DNA of 33,705 nt from Betaproteobacteria bacterium (GCA_020049415.1 JAIFKV010000087.1:1-33705); one strand, 5' to 3'; shown: positions 17,890-28,850, counted from the first letter of the stretch. Numbers and translations are program-made. Notes: a model not told the origin generated them from the sequence alone.

Positions 17890-18686
17890 TGCCGATGGAT
17901 TTTCAGCAATATCAGCGCGAATTCACCGCGCATATTCGCGACCCACGCGGCGTCCGGCGTCCTCAAGGTGTACCGGCGCGGCGGATGAAGGTTTACAACG
18001 CGCTGCTTTACAACAATACGGAAGGTTTTTTGCTGTCCTGCTTTCCGGTTTGCCGCCAGATTTTGGGTAAACGTCGCTGGGATCGGTTGGTGCGCACTTT
18101 CTTTCGCGACCATGTCAGCCACACGCCTTATTTTCGTCAGATACCGGAGGAGTTTCTCAAGTATCTGCAGGATGAATGGACGCAGCCGGATGACTATCCG
18201 GATTTTCTGCCCGAGTTGGCGCATTACGAATGGGTGGAATTGGCGCTGGATACCTCCAACCAGGATGCGAACCTCCCCGCCCACGATGCCGCTGGCGATT
18301 TGCTGACCGGGCGGCCGTTGCTCAACCCGGTTTTGCGCGTGCTGGCTTATCGCTGGCCGGTGCATCGCATTTCTCCGCGTTTCAAGCCCGCGCAAGCGCC
18401 GGATGTGGCAACTTTTATTTTGGCGTTCCGAGATGCAACGTTCGTCGTCCGCTTTATCGAAATCAACTCGGCCAGTGCGCGCTTGCTGGTTCTGTTCCAG
18501 GAAAATCCGGCCTTGACCGGGCTGGAAGTGATTGCCCGTCTGGCGCGCGAAATGGCGCTGCCGCCAGATGATTTGATCGGATTTGCCCAAGGCTTGTTGA
18601 AAGATTTGTTCAAGGCGGGCGCATTTCTGGGGACGCGCGCGGTATCGACGCCAGGAATCGTTCAGGCGGTTGAACTGGGGCAATGA
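17889..18686 (+). CDS. DUF2063 MNIO partner protein, HvfC-like
   Basis: The 265-residue protein has the N-terminal DUF2063 putative DNA-binding-like helical domain, from FQQYQREFTAHIRDP to about residue 100, including VYNALLYNNTEGFLLSCFP. A more variable C-terminal domain follows (about 140-250). Proteins of this family (HvfC, BufC) bind the precursor leader or present it to the MNIO enzyme, and are usually encoded right after it. Here the start codon overlaps the stop of the MNIO gene (TGATG at 17887-17891), which implies coupled translation and a 1:1 complex. No DoxX-like membrane protein or sigma factor gene follows; gltB begins 130 bases downstream. Confidence 0.88.
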   Translation: MPMDFQQYQREFTAHIRDPRGVRRPQGVPARRMKVYNALLYNNTEGFLLSCFPVCRQILGKRRWDRLVRTFFRDHVSHTPYFRQIPEEFLKYLQDEWTQPDDYPDFLPELAHYEWVELALDTSNQDANLPAHDAAGDLLTGRPLLNPVLRVLAYRWPVHRISPRFKPAQAPDVATFILAFRDATFVVRFIEINSASARLLVLFQENPALTGLEVIARLAREMALPPDDLIGFAQGLLKDLFKAGAFLGTRAVSTPGIVQAVELGQ

Positions 18687-18815
18687 TAAAAGTAGTATCT
18701 CCCGGTTTCGCCTAAATACTCATTGCCCGGTCAGAAATCGGGCGAGCCGCGTTCAGACACCCTCGGTTTGTCGCGTGCCCAGTGGTTTGACGAGGGATGG
18801 ACAGGGTAAGCAGTA

Positions 18816-21800
18816 ATGCCAGTACGACAGGGTTTATACAATCCGGCGCATGAACATGATGCGTGCGGGGTCGGTTTCATCGCCCACATCAAGGGTGAGA
18901 AAAGCCACAGCATCGTTCGCCAGGGTTTGCAGATTCTGAAGAATCTGACCCATCGAGGCGCCACCGGTTACGACCCTAAATTGGGGGATGGCGCCGGCAT
19001 ACTGCTGCAATTGCCAGATGCGTTCCTGCGTCAGGAGGCGACCAAAGCAGGGTTTGATTTACCCGCGCAAGGCGACTACGCCTGCGGCACGATTTTTCTG
19101 CCGCAATCGGGAAATGGCCGCCTGGCTTGCGAATCGGCGATCGCGCGCATCGTTCACCAGGAAGGTCAGCGCTTCATCGGTTGGCGCGATGTGCCACGCG
19201 ACAACAGCGATATCGCTGCCGCCGCCCGGGCGATTGAACCGGTGATGCGGCAGGTGTTTATCGGCCGCAGCGCTGACTTGCCGGATCAGGATGCGTTCGA
19301 GCGCAAGCTGTTTGTGATTCGCAAGCGCATCGAACATGCCGTGCGCGCGCTCAAGCTGGAAGACAGTTCGCAGTTCTATATTCCTTCGCTGTCCTCGCGC
19401 ACCCTGATTTACAAGGGCATGCTGCTGGCCGAGGAAGTCGGCACGTATTATCTGGATTTGCAGGATGAACGCATGGTCTCGGCGCTGGCGCTGGTGCATC
19501 AACGTTTCTCCACCAATACCTTCCCGGCCTGGGATCTGGCGCATCCGTTTCGCATGATCGCCCACAACGGCGAAATCAATACCATGCGCGGCAACGTCAA
19601 CTGGATGGCGGCGCGTCACGGTGCGATGAAGTCCGCCGTGCTGGGCGATGATCTGGAAAAACTCTGGCCATTGATTGCTGAAGGACAGTCCGATTCCGCT
19701 TGTTTCGACAATGCGCTGGAATTGCTGGTGGCGGGAGGCTATTCACTGCCGCACGCGATGATGCTGCTGATTCCGGAAGCCTGGTCGAACAACGCGCTGA
19801 TGGACGAAGATCGGCGCGCGTTCTACGAATACAACGCCGCGCTGATGGAACCTTGGGATGGCCCGGCCGCGGTTGCCTTCACCGATGGCCGGATGATCGG
19901 GGCAACACTCGACCGCAATGGCTTGCGACCGGCGCGCTATCTGATCACCGATGACGGCTTCGTGATGATGGCTTCGGAAATGGGCGTGCTCACATTCCCG
20001 GAAGAAAAAATCGTCAAAAAATGGCGTTTGCAGCCGGGCAAGATGTTCCTCATCGACATGGAACAAGGCCGCATCATTGATGATGCCGAAGTCAAACAGT
20101 CGTTGGCGCAAGCCAAGCCTTATCGTCAGTGGATCGAAAAGTCGCGCTACTTCTTGGGCGATCTCCCCAAGATCGAGATACGCTCGGAGTTCCACGCTGA
20201 CTTGCTCGACGTCCAACAAGCTTTTGGTTTCACCCAGGAAGACCTCAAGTTCATCATGTTGCCGATGGCGACCAATGGCGAAGAAGCTACCGGTTCGATG
20301 GGCAATGATGCCGCTTTGCCGGTGTTGTCGAATAAATCCAAACCGTTCTATCACTACTTCAAGCAGTTGTTCGCGCAGGTCACCAATCCGCCTATCGATC
20401 CGATTCGCGAAGAACTGGTGATGTCGCTGGTCACCTTCATCGGACCCAAGCCGAATTTGCTCGGCATCAACGATGCGGCAATCGAAACCGATCCGCCGTT
20501 GCGCCTGGAAGCCAGCCAGCCGGTGCTGATGCCGGATGAACTGGCGAAACTCAAGGCCATCGACAGCCTGACCCAGAACCGTTTCCGCGCCTTGGTGGCG
20601 GATATCACTTATCCGGTTGTGCAGGGTGCCAAAGGGATGCGCGACGCCATCGCGGCGCTGTGCGAGGCGGCTGAAAAATCAGTGCATGATGGTTACAACG
20701 TGCTGATTCTGTCCGACCGCGCGGTCAGCCAGGATCGTCTGGCGATTCCCGCGTTGTTGGCGTGCGCCGCCGTGCATCATCATTTGGTGCAAAAAGGCTT
20801 GCGCACCAATACGGGCTTGGTTGTAGATACCGGTTCGGTGCGTGAAACGCACCATTTCGCTTTGCTGGCAGGCTATGGCGCGGAAGCGGTTTGTCCGTGG
20901 TTGGCATTCGAAACCATTGCTGGTTTCGGTCTGCCGGATGCCAAGGAAGCGCAGAAAAAGTTCGTCAAAGCGGTTGGCAAGGGCTTGTACAAAGTCATGT
21001 CGAAGATGGGTATTTCGACTTACCAATCGTATTGCGGCGCGCAGATTTTCGATGCCATCGGCCTCAACAGTGCATTCGTCGAAGCCTACTTTCCGGGAAC
21101 GTCGAGCAATGTCGAAGGCATCGGCTTGCTGGAAGTTGCGGAAGAAGCGCTACGTCAGCACCAGGCCGCTTTTGGCGGTGATCCGGTCCTTTCGCATGCT
21201 TTGGATGCGGGCGGTGAATATGCTTTCCGCGTCCGCGGCGAAGATCATTTATGGACGCCGGATTCCATCGCCAAACTGCAAAACGCCACCCGCACCAACA
21301 AGTACGAGACCTATAAGGAATATGCCCGCCTGATCAATGATCAGAGCAAGCGGCACCTGACTTTGCGCGGTCTGTTCGAGATCAAATCGGTGGGTGCGCC
21401 GGTGCCGCTTGATGAAGTCGAGCCGGCCGCCAGCATCGTCAAACGCTTCGCCACTGGGGCGATGTCGCTCGGTTCGATTTCAACAGAAGCGCACACCGTG
21501 CTGGCGCTGGCGATGAATCGCATCGGCGGCAAGTCGAATACGGGTGAGGGCGGTGAAGATTCGGTGCGCTTCCAGCCGGTGAAAACCGACACGACTTTGT
21601 CCGAATTGATCGGCAAGAACCGTGTTGTCGCCGACATCCCGCTGAAAGCCGGCGATTCGATGCGTTCCAAGATCAAGCAGGTGGCATCGGGTCGCTTTGG
21701 CGTCACCGCCGAGTATCTGGCCAATGCTGATCAGATCCAGATCAAGATGGCGCAAGGCGCGAAGCCCGGCGAGGGCGGTCAGTTGCCCGGCGGCAAGGTG

Positions 21801-23435
21801 TCGGAATACATCGCCAAGCTGCGTTTCTCGGTGCCTGGCGTCGGCCTGATTTCGCCGCCGCCGCACCACGATATCTATTCCATCGAAGACTTGGCGCAGC
21901 TCATTCATGATTTGAAGAACGCCAATCCGAAAGCCTCGATCTCGGTCAAGCTGGTGTCCGAGACCGGCGTCGGCACGGTGGCGGCGGGGGTCGCCAAGGC
22001 CAAGTCAGACCATATCGTCATCGCCGGCTATGACGGCGGCACCGGCGCTTCGCCGCTGTCTTCGATCAAGCATGCCGGCAGCCCGTGGGAAATCGGCCTT
22101 GCCGAGACCCAGCAAACGCTGGTGCTGAACCAGTTGCGCGGTCGCGTCGCGGTGCAGGTAGACGGCCAGATGAAGACCGGTCGCGATGTCGTCATTGGCG
22201 CATTGTTGGGCGCGGATGAATTCGGTTTCGCCACCGCCCCGTTGGTGGTCGAAGGCTGCATCATGATGCGCAAGTGCCATCTGAACACCTGCCCGGTCGG
22301 TGTCGCCACGCAAGACCCGGTGTTGCGGCAGAAATTCACCGGCCAGCCCGAGCATGTGGTGAATTACTTCTTCTTCGTCGCCGAGGAAGCGCGCGAATTG
22401 ATGGCGCAAATGGGTATCCGCAAGTTTTCCGATCTCACCGGGCGCACCGATTTGCTCGATACACGTGCCGGTATCAAGCACTGGAAAGCCAGCGGCCTCG
22501 ATTTCAGCAAGATTTTCTACCAGCCTAAAGTGGCAGATGGTGTTGCGCGGAGTCACTGCGAAACTCAGGATCATGGTTTGGAGCGCGCGCTGGATAACAG
22601 TCTGATCAAGCAGGCCGAACCGGCGTTGGCGCGGGGTGAAAAGGTGGTCATCGAAACGCCGATCAGCAACTTCAATCGCACCGCTGGCGCCATGTTGTCC
22701 AACCAGGTGGCAAGCCGTTACGGGCATGCCGGGCTGCCGGATGACACCATCACGGTAAAACTCACCGGCACCGCCGGACAGAGTTTTGCCGCCTTCCTGG
22801 CGCGTGGCATTACGTTCGAGCTGACCGGCGAAGGGAACGACTATGTCGGCAAAGGTTTGTGCGGCGGTCGTATCGTGATCAAACCGCCGCTGGCGTTCAA
22901 TGCCAAGCCGTCGGAAAACATCATCGTCGGCAATACCGTGATGTATGGCGCAACCACCGGCGAAAGCTATTTCCGGGGGGTTGCCGGCGAGCGTTTCTGT
23001 GTTCGTAATTCCGGCGCCAGCGCAGTGGTAGAAGGCGTCGGCGACCACGGTTGCGAATACATGACTGGTGGCACGGTGGTGGTTCTGGGGCAGACTGGAC
23101 GCAACTTTGCTGCCGGCATGTCGGGTGGTGTGGCTTATGTGCTGGATGAAGATGGCCTGTTCGGCAAGCGATGCAATCTGGCGATGGTTTCGCTGGAAAA
23201 GATCGAACCCGCCGAATCGGTCAGCAATGCCGCCGCGCACCACAATGGCCAAGCCGACGAAATGACGTTGAAAGCGTTGCTGGAAAAGCATGCCGCTTAT
23301 ACCGGAAGCGCCGGTGCAAGAGCCATCCTGGATAACTGGAATGAATATCGTGGCAAGTTCGTCAAGGTGATGCCGAATGAGTACAAGCGCGCTTTGATCG
23401 AAATGGCCGAACAGAAATTGCTGGAGGCCGCGTAA
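18816..23435 (+). CDS. gltB: Glutamate synthase (NADPH) large subunit GltB
   Basis: The 1539-residue subunit makes two glutamates from glutamine and 2-oxoglutarate. The N-terminal amidotransferase nucleophile is C17 ([14 protein letters not shown]), preceded by a 16-residue propeptide that is removed on maturation. Mid-protein motifs include the FMN-binding synthase domain with [10 protein letters not shown] and [16 protein letters not shown]. The 3Fe-4S ligands are C1148, C1154 and C1159 ([12 protein letters not shown]). The C-terminal beta-helix GXGXG domain is present ([23 protein letters not shown]). Length is as in other proteobacteria. Its stop overlaps the gltD start (TAATG), so the two are translated together. 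The 129-base leader shows no obvious regulatory structure beyond a short CCCG/CGGG stem. Confidence 0.98.
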   Translation: MPVRQGLYNPAHEHDACGVGFIAHIKGEKSHSIVRQGLQILKNLTHRGATGYDPKLGDGAGILLQLPDAFLRQEATKAGFDLPAQGDYACGTIFLPQSGNGRLACESAIARIVHQEGQRFIGWRDVPRDNSDIAAAARAIEPVMRQVFIGRSADLPDQDAFERKLFVIRKRIEHAVRALKLEDSSQFYIPSLSSRTLIYKGMLLAEEVGTYYLDLQDERMVSALALVHQRFSTNTFPAWDLAHPFRMIAHNGEINTMRGNVNWMAARHGAMKSAVLGDDLEKLWPLIAEGQSDSACFDNALELLVAGGYSLPHAMMLLIPEAWSNNALMDEDRRAFYEYNAALMEPWDGPAAVAFTDGRMIGATLDRNGLRPARYLITDDGFVMMASEMGVLTFPEEKIVKKWRLQPGKMFLIDMEQGRIIDDAEVKQSLAQAKPYRQWIEKSRYFLGDLPKIEIRSEFHADLLDVQQAFGFTQEDLKFIMLPMATNGEEATGSMGNDAALPVLSNKSKPFYHYFKQLFAQVTNPPIDPIREELVMSLVTFIGPKPNLLGINDAAIETDPPLRLEASQPVLMPDELAKLKAIDSLTQNRFRALVADITYPVVQGAKGMRDAIAALCEAAEKSVHDGYNVLILSDRAVSQDRLAIPALLACAAVHHHLVQKGLRTNTGLVVDTGSVRETHHFALLAGYGAEAVCPWLAFETIAGFGLPDAKEAQKKFVKAVGKGLYKVMSKMGISTYQSYCGAQIFDAIGLNSAFVEAYFPGTSSNVEGIGLLEVAEEALRQHQAAFGGDPVLSHALDAGGEYAFRVRGEDHLWTPDSIAKLQNATRTNKYETYKEYARLINDQSKRHLTLRGLFEIKSVGAPVPLDEVEPAASIVKRFATGAMSLGSISTEAHTVLALAMNRIGGKSNTGEGGEDSVRFQPVKTDTTLSELIGKNRVVADIPLKAGDSMRSKIKQVASGRFGVTAEYLANADQIQIKMAQGAKPGEGGQLPGGKVSEYIAKLRFSVPGVGLISPPPHHDIYSIEDLAQLIHDLKNANPKASISVKLVSETGVGTVAAGVAKAKSDHIVIAGYDGGTGASPLSSIKHAGSPWEIGLAETQQTLVLNQLRGRVAVQVDGQMKTGRDVVIGALLGADEFGFATAPLVVEGCIMMRKCHLNTCPVGVATQDPVLRQKFTGQPEHVVNYFFFVAEEARELMAQMGIRKFSDLTGRTDLLDTRAGIKHWKASGLDFSKIFYQPKVADGVARSHCETQDHGLERALDNSLIKQAEPALARGEKVVIETPISNFNRTAGAMLSNQVASRYGHAGLPDDTITVKLTGTAGQSFAAFLARGITFELTGEGNDYVGKGLCGGRIVIKPPLAFNAKPSENIIVGNTVMYGATTGESYFRGVAGERFCVRNSGASAVVEGVGDHGCEYMTGGTVVVLGQTGRNFAAGMSGGVAYVLDEDGLFGKRCNLAMVSLEKIEPAESVSNAAAHHNGQADEMTLKALLEKHAAYTGSAGARAILDNWNEYRGKFVKVMPNEYKRALIEMAEQKLLEAA

Positions 23436-24862
23436 TGGGCAAGATCACCGGGTTTCTCGAATACGCGCGGTTGTCGGAAGCCAACCTGCCGGTAGCCGAT
23501 CGTCTCACCAACTATAACGAGTTCGTGCTGCATCTCTCCGATGCGGAGGCCAAGCAGCAAGGCGCGCGTTGCATGGATTGCGGTATTCCGTTCTGTATGA
23601 GCGGCTGCCCGATCAACAACATCATTCCGGACTGGAACGATCTGGTGTTCAAGCAGGACTGGCGCCAAGCCATCGACGTGCTGCATTCCACCAACAACTT
23701 CCCCGAGTTCACCGGCCGGATTTGTCCGGCGCCGTGTGAAGCCGCCTGCACGCTGAACATCAATAATGACGCGGTCGGCATCAAGTCGATCGAACACGCG
23801 ATTATCGACAAGGCCTGGGAAATGGGCTGGGTGCAAGCACAGCCCCCGGCGCGCAAGACCGGCAAGAAAGTCGCCATAGTCGGCTCCGGCCCGGCCGGTC
23901 TGGCTGCGGCGCAGCAATTGGCGCGGGTTGGCCATACCGTTGTTCTGCTGGAAAAAAATGACCGTATCGGCGGCTTGTTGCGTTACGGCATTCCCAATTT
24001 CAAATTCGAGAAAAGCCATATCGATCGCCGGATGGCGCAGATGGCGGCTGAGGGCGTCGAGTTTCGCGTCAACCAGCATGTTGGCGAGAATGTCAGCGCC
24101 GAGGCCTTGTTGAGTGAATTCGATGCGGTCGTGCTGGCCGCTGGCGCGGAACAACCGCGTGATCTCCCGGTTCCCGGGCGTGAATTGGCCGGCGTGCACT
24201 TCGCCATGGAATTCCTCGCCCAGCAAAACAAAGTGGTCGCCGGCGATGCCGTGGCTGATCAGATCAAGGCCACCGGCAAACAGGTGGTGGTGATCGGTGG
24301 CGGCGATACCGGCTCAGATTGCGTCGGCACCTCCAATCGCCACGGCGCGGCAATGGTCAGCCAGTTCGAGTTGATGCCGAAACCACCGACCCAGGAAAAT
24401 CGTCCGCTGACCTGGCCGAATTGGCCGCTGAAAATGCGCACGTCCAGTTCGCATGAAGAAGGCTGTCAGCGCGACTGGTCGGTGGGGACCAAATCATTTA
24501 TGGGCGAGGCGGGAAAAGTCACCGGCTTGAAGGCGGTTCGGCTGGAGTGGAAAGACGGCAAGATGAGCGAAATTCCCGGTTCGGAATTCGAGATGAAGGC
24601 TGATCTGGTGTTGCTGGCGATGGGCTTTGTCAGCCCGGTGCAGAAATTGCTGGAAGTATTTGGCGTCGAAAAAGATGCTCGCGGCAACGCCAAGGCGTCT
24701 ACCGAAGGCGAATGTTCCTACGCCACCAGCAAGGCCAAAGTGTTTGCCGCTGGCGATGTCCGGCGTGGTCAATCTCTAGTTGTCTGGGCGATCCGTGAAG
24801 GCCGCCAGTGTGCCCGCTCGGTGGATGAGTTCCTGATGGGGAGTAGTACGCTGCCGCGCTGA
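23435..24862 (+). CDS. gltD: Glutamate synthase (NADPH) small subunit GltD
   Basis: The 475-residue subunit passes electrons from NADPH to GltB. N-terminal cysteines for two 4Fe-4S clusters are C46, C49, C54 and C58 ([13 protein letters not shown]) plus C97, C101 and C105 ([10 protein letters not shown]). A first dinucleotide fold carries [15 protein letters not shown] from residue 149, for FAD. The second carries [21 protein letters not shown] near residue 285, for NADPH. The C-terminal segment [19 protein letters not shown] is the usual FAD-contact region. It shares one base with gltB and is followed at once by a strong terminator, so gltBD is a two-gene operon. Confidence 0.98.
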   Translation: MGKITGFLEYARLSEANLPVADRLTNYNEFVLHLSDAEAKQQGARCMDCGIPFCMSGCPINNIIPDWNDLVFKQDWRQAIDVLHSTNNFPEFTGRICPAPCEAACTLNINNDAVGIKSIEHAIIDKAWEMGWVQAQPPARKTGKKVAIVGSGPAGLAAAQQLARVGHTVVLLEKNDRIGGLLRYGIPNFKFEKSHIDRRMAQMAAEGVEFRVNQHVGENVSAEALLSEFDAVVLAAGAEQPRDLPVPGRELAGVHFAMEFLAQQNKVVAGDAVADQIKATGKQVVVIGGGDTGSDCVGTSNRHGAAMVSQFELMPKPPTQENRPLTWPNWPLKMRTSSSHEEGCQRDWSVGTKSFMGEAGKVTGLKAVRLEWKDGKMSEIPGSEFEMKADLVLLAMGFVSPVQKLLEVFGVEKDARGNAKASTEGECSYATSKAKVFAAGDVRRGQSLVVWAIREGRQCARSVDEFLMGSSTLPR

Positions 24863-24877
24863 TCTTTCTGCGTATTT

Positions 24878-24906
24878 GAAAAAGCCGGCTCAAAGCCGGC
24901 TTTTTT
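24878..24906 (+). terminator. Rho-independent terminator of gltBD
   Basis: A stem AGCCGGCT, loop CAA, AGCCGGCT is flanked by a run of A on the left and TTTTTT on the right. It lies 16 bases after the gltD stop. The A and T tracts extend the stem, and the flanking A run means it could work in both directions. Confidence 0.92.
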
Positions 24907-25103
24907 ATTGTGCAGTTTCCCACCAAGGTGAACGCCGCCGTTTCAATGCAGTTCGTGCAGTGAACCGAATCGGTAAAAAGGTAAATCCGATTTTGGCTCG
25001 GCTTCTCGAAGTGTTTTTGTCATGTTATTGATGTGCCTCAAAGTTTCACGATCAGTGATTTGGTAAACAAGATGTCCTTATCCATGTCACCTGAGGGGGC
25101 GTC

Positions 25104-25463
25104 ATGCAACGTCGAGAATTCCTGGTCTTTGCCAGTTTGTTGGTTACCGGTTGTGCGACCAAAACATCCAGTTTGCCTGAAGCGCCCGCGATGCGATTTT
25201 CAGCAACAGATAGAGAAATCATTACCCGTTTTTACACCCCGTCCGGTGGACGATCGGCGTCCGGTTCGATACCCGCCCAGCGAGCCAAAGTCGGCGATCT
25301 GCTCGATTCCGGTCAACGCCCCAACAAGTTGCCTATCGATTTGGCAAAAAGTTTGCCCGATTTGCCGGCCCCTTATACGCGTCTGACGCTTGGCGCCGAT
25401 GTGGTGCTGGTGAATCGCGATAGTCATGCCATTCTCGATGTGATTCCACAAGTCGCGTACTGA
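25104..25463 (+). CDS. Small putative lipoprotein (RcnB/CigR-like C-terminal segment)
   Basis: The 119-residue protein begins MQRREFLVFASLLVTGCATK. LVTGC is a lipobox with C17 as the lipidated residue. RREFL before the hydrophobic run also resembles a twin-arginine motif, so export could be by Tat or Sec. The mature part is low-complexity for about 70 residues, then has PNKLPIDLAKSLPDLPAPY and LTLGADVVLVNRDSHAILDV. That end resembles the C-terminal motif of RcnB/CigR-type periplasmic proteins (LPPGLAKKLPPLPPGY type), from memory. GAGGGGG lies about eight bases before the ATG. It sits alone between gltD and flhB, and no partner is apparent. The function is unknown. Confidence 0.72.
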   Translation: MQRREFLVFASLLVTGCATKTSSLPEAPAMRFSATDREIITRFYTPSGGRSASGSIPAQRAKVGDLLDSGQRPNKLPIDLAKSLPDLPAPYTRLTLGADVVLVNRDSHAILDVIPQVAY

Positions 25464-25638
25464 GGCGGGCGCGTCTTTTTGCGCTGCAATCGGTTCCGCG
25501 CAACGCAAAGCAAAGTCAGCATGCCGGTCTGGCTCGATGCGTCACCATAGTTTTTCGGGCGGGGCGATTGGCGTTTCCACGCATGCTAAACTCGCGCCCA
25601 TTTAAATAACCCCGAGCCGGTTTTAACCGGACCCGAGG

Positions 25639-26772
25639 ATGGCGGAAGACAGCGATCTTGAACGCACGGAACCAGCATCAGCGCGCAAGCTGGGGCAGGC
25701 GCGCGAACGTGGCAATGTTCCGCGTTCGCGCGAGCTTTCAACTTTGGCTGTGTTGCTGACCAGCGTTGCGATCATTTCCATGCTGGGGATGTATATGTAT
25801 CAGGGGCTTGGTCGGGTGATGCGCAACGCGCTGAGCTTCGATAGCGCCGATATCGGCAGTACGACCATGATGGGGCGAAATCTGATGGATGCCGGCACGG
25901 ATGCCGTGCTGCTCTACTTGCCGATGGGGCTGGCGGTGGTGGTGGCGGCGGTCGCTGCCAATCTGATGATTTCCGGATGGGTTTTCTCGACCCAGGCGCT
26001 GGAGTTCAATTTTTCTAAAATGAACCCGCTGGCAGGCATTGGACGGATGTTTTCCCGCACCGCGCTCGCCGAATTGGTCAAAGCGCTGCTCAAGGGCGGG
26101 CTGATCGCGGGGGTTGCTGGTTGGATGATCTGGCGTCAGCACGAGGGAATTCTGGGTCTGGTCAACGAGCCGCTGGATGCGGCGATCGTCCACTTTGCCG
26201 AAATTGCGTTACTGACCTTTCTTGCTTCTGTCGCCGCGTTTGCGCTGATTGTCATTCTGGATGTGCCCTATCAGCTTTGGGATTATCACCATGGCTTGCG
26301 CATGACTAAAGAAGAGGTCCGGCAAGAAGGCAAGGAGAGTGAGGGTGATCCCCAGATCAAGGCGCGTATCCGTTCCATGCAGCGTGAAACCGCGCGGCGT
26401 CGGATGATGCAAGCAATCCCGCAGGCCGATGTGGTAGTGACCAATCCGCTGCATTTCGCGGTGGCGTTGAAATATGAAGAAAAAGCCATGTCCGCTCCTA
26501 TCGTGTTGGCGAAGGGGTCGCAATTGGTGGCGGAACGCATCAAGCAAATTGCGCGCGAGCATCGCGTGCCAATTGTCGAGGCGCCGCCATTGGCGCGTGC
26601 GCTGCATCGCCATGTCGAGGTCGGTGACGCAATTCCCGGCTCTTTGTTTACCGCCGTGGCGCAAGTGCTGGCCTATGTCTATCAGCTCAACCGGTCGCTG
26701 TCTCCAGTCTTGCCGGAAGATTGGCAGGTGCCGTCCAAGCTTGATCCAGGCGCCCGGCCTGAGGTGGCATGA
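25639..26772 (+). CDS. flhB: Flagellar export gate protein FlhB with NPLH cleavage motif
   Basis: The 377-residue protein is the substrate-specificity switch of the flagellar type III export apparatus. The N-terminus MAEDSDLERTEPASARKLGQ is canonical, four membrane helices follow, and the cytoplasmic domain starts near residue 210 (MTKEEVRQEGKESEGDP). At residues 269-272 the autocleavage motif reads NPLH, where nearly all family members have NPTH; N269 and P270 are kept and threonine 271 is leucine. The sequence around it (VVTNPLHFAVALKYEEKAM) is otherwise normal. ATG 25639 has GAGG directly next to it, too close to be a good ribosome-binding site, but the conserved N-terminus supports it. 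The stop overlaps flhA (ATGATGG). Confidence 0.96.
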   Translation: MAEDSDLERTEPASARKLGQARERGNVPRSRELSTLAVLLTSVAIISMLGMYMYQGLGRVMRNALSFDSADIGSTTMMGRNLMDAGTDAVLLYLPMGLAVVVAAVAANLMISGWVFSTQALEFNFSKMNPLAGIGRMFSRTALAELVKALLKGGLIAGVAGWMIWRQHEGILGLVNEPLDAAIVHFAEIALLTFLASVAAFALIVILDVPYQLWDYHHGLRMTKEEVRQEGKESEGDPQIKARIRSMQRETARRRMMQAIPQADVVVTNPLHFAVALKYEEKAMSAPIVLAKGSQLVAERIKQIAREHRVPIVEAPPLARALHRHVEVGDAIPGSLFTAVAQVLAYVYQLNRSLSPVLPEDWQVPSKLDPGARPEVA

Positions 26773-28850
26773 TGGCTGAGGCGGTATTGCCTTCGCAAGG
26801 TTCGCCCTGGCAGAGACTCGCCGCGCCGATTCTGGTGATTCTGGTGCTGGCGATGATGGTCTTGCCGCTGCCGCCTTTTCTGCTCGATCTGCTGTTTACC
26901 TTCAACATCGCGATGTCGATGATTGTGCTGCTGATCAGCTTGTACACCCGCAAGCCGCTCGAATTTTCGGTGTTCCCCACCGTGTTGTTGTTGACCACCT
27001 TGTTGCGTTTGTCGCTCAACGTGGCGTCTACCCGCGTCGTTCTGCTGGAGGGGCACACCGGGCCCGATGCGGCGGGCAAGGTGATTGAAGCTTTCGGCCA
27101 GTTTCTGGTGGGGGGCAATTATGCTGTCGGTCTGGTCGTCTTCATCATTCTGGTGTTGATCAACTTCATGGTGATCACCAAAGGCGCCGGGCGTATTGCG
27201 GAAGTTTCCGCGCGCTTCACCCTTGATGCGATGCCGGGCAAACAGATGGCTATCGACGCTGATCTGAATGCCGGTCTGATTGGTGAGGACGATGCGCGCA
27301 AACGGCGCTCGGAAATCGCCCAAGAAGCCGATTTCTACGGATCGATGGATGGCGCCTCCAAGTTTGTGCGTGGCGATGCGGTCGCCGGCATCATCATCAC
27401 CTTTATCAATATTATTGGCGGTATGATTGTCGGCGTGGCGCAGCACGATCTGAGCTTTGCCGTTGCCGCCAACAATTACACCCTGCTGGCCATCGGCGAC
27501 GGCCTTGTCGCGCAGATTCCCGCGCTGGTCATCTCAACGGCGGCGGGTATCGTGGTTTCTCGCGTATCCAGCGACGAAGATCTCAGCGAACAGCTCACCG
27601 GGCAGCTGTTTGGTCGCCCGGAGACCTTGTTTTTTACTGCCGGCATTCTGGCGTTGATGGGCATTATTCCGGGGATGCCGCACCTGTCTTTTTTCCTGAT
27701 TGGCGGCATTCTGGCGGGTATCGGCTATTGGTTGACGCAGCGCCGAAAGGCGGTGGAGATCGCGGCATTGGTTGAAGAAGAGCCCGCCAAAGCGGAAGAA
27801 CCGGTTGAAGTCGGCTGGCATGACGTCTCGGCAGTCGACCGGCTTGGCCTGGAAGTCGGCTACCGCTTGGTGCCTCTGGTGGATAAACATCAGGATGGCG
27901 AGTTGCTGCGGCGTATTCGCGGTATTCGCAAAAAAATTGCACAAGATCTCGGTTTTCTGGTGCCGGCGGTGCATATCCGCGACAACCTGCAGTTGAAGCC
28001 GAATGCTTATCGGGTGACTTTGAAAGGTGTCAGCGTCGCCGAGGGCGAGGCGATCGCCGGCAAGTTTCTGGCCATCAATCCAGGCCGGGTGCTGGGGACC
28101 TTGAATGGTCAACCGGCGACCGATCCAGCCTATGGTTTGCCGGCGATCTGGATCGAAGCCGCGCTGCGCGATCAGGCGCAGACCTACGGCTATACGGTGG
28201 TCGACGCCGGCACCGTGGTGGCGACGCATCTCACCAAAATCATCAATGAACATGCCCCGGAATTGCTGGGACGCGAGGAAACCCAGCAACTGCTGGATCA
28301 TGTCGCCAAGCAATACCCCAAACTGGTTGAAGATCTGACGCCGAAACAATTGCCGGTGGCGACGGTGCAGAAGGTTTTGCAGAATCTGTTGGAAGAACAG
28401 GTCCATATCCGCGATATGCGCACGATCCTGGAAACTCTGGCCGAACATGCCACCCGCACGCAGGATGCGGATGAGTTGACCGCCACCGTCAGAACAGCGC
28501 TGGGACGCGCTATCATCCACGAAACCTTTGGAGGAGCGCAGGAATTGTTAGTGATGGCACTTGAGCCTAACCTTGAGCACATCCTGACACAGGCTCTGGC
28601 CTCGCGCGGCGAATCGGGCGTTGGGCTTGAGCCCGGGTTGGCGGAAAGGCTGGTTCGGGAAACCGTGCAAGCGGTCGAGCGGCAAGAGAACGCTGGTCAA
28701 CCCTCTGTCTTGCTGTCGCCGCCGGCGATCCGTCCGGTGCTGGCGCGCTTCTTGCGTCGATCCGCGCCAAGTCTCAAAGTGTTGTCTCACGCTGAAATTC
28801 CGGATGGAAAAACGATACGTATTGTGACTTTGATCGGTAGCGGCACATGA
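26769..28850 (+). CDS. flhA: Flagellar export gate protein FlhA
   Basis: The 693-residue protein forms the nonameric gate of the flagellar export apparatus. It has eight membrane helices in the first 330 residues. The FHIPEP-family loop is clear, with TKGAGRIAEVSARFTLDAMP, GKQMAIDADLNAGLI and AQEADFYGSMDGASKFVRGD. A large cytoplasmic domain follows from about residue 350 and ends with the usual segment PAIRPVLARFLRRSAPSLKV. Two adjacent ATG codons (26769 and 26772) are possible starts; both overlap or abut the flhB stop, so translation is coupled. flhF begins 8 bases after its stop. Confidence 0.98.
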   Translation: MMAEAVLPSQGSPWQRLAAPILVILVLAMMVLPLPPFLLDLLFTFNIAMSMIVLLISLYTRKPLEFSVFPTVLLLTTLLRLSLNVASTRVVLLEGHTGPDAAGKVIEAFGQFLVGGNYAVGLVVFIILVLINFMVITKGAGRIAEVSARFTLDAMPGKQMAIDADLNAGLIGEDDARKRRSEIAQEADFYGSMDGASKFVRGDAVAGIIITFINIIGGMIVGVAQHDLSFAVAANNYTLLAIGDGLVAQIPALVISTAAGIVVSRVSSDEDLSEQLTGQLFGRPETLFFTAGILALMGIIPGMPHLSFFLIGGILAGIGYWLTQRRKAVEIAALVEEEPAKAEEPVEVGWHDVSAVDRLGLEVGYRLVPLVDKHQDGELLRRIRGIRKKIAQDLGFLVPAVHIRDNLQLKPNAYRVTLKGVSVAEGEAIAGKFLAINPGRVLGTLNGQPATDPAYGLPAIWIEAALRDQAQTYGYTVVDAGTVVATHLTKIINEHAPELLGREETQQLLDHVAKQYPKLVEDLTPKQLPVATVQKVLQNLLEEQVHIRDMRTILETLAEHATRTQDADELTATVRTALGRAIIHETFGGAQELLVMALEPNLEHILTQALASRGESGVGLEPGLAERLVRETVQAVERQENAGQPSVLLSPPAIRPVLARFLRRSAPSLKVLSHAEIPDGKTIRIVTLIGSGT

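Noticed and set aside
18757..18776. CCCG/CGGG hairpin upstream of gltB as a terminator
   Set aside because: The stem is only about five base pairs and lacks a T run.
22005..23291. Long open frame on the minus strand opposite gltB (428 codons), with similar ones opposite cobW (4836-5993) and hsdM (1582-2316)
   Set aside because: They lie fully antisense to well-conserved genes, have no recognisable protein signature, and arise from the high third-position GC of the real genes.
25464..25638. Sigma-54 or sigma-28 promoter before flhB
   Set aside because: No GG-N10-GC or TAAA-N15-GCCGATAA type pattern was found; only an uninformative CCGGTTTTAACCGG palindrome is present.
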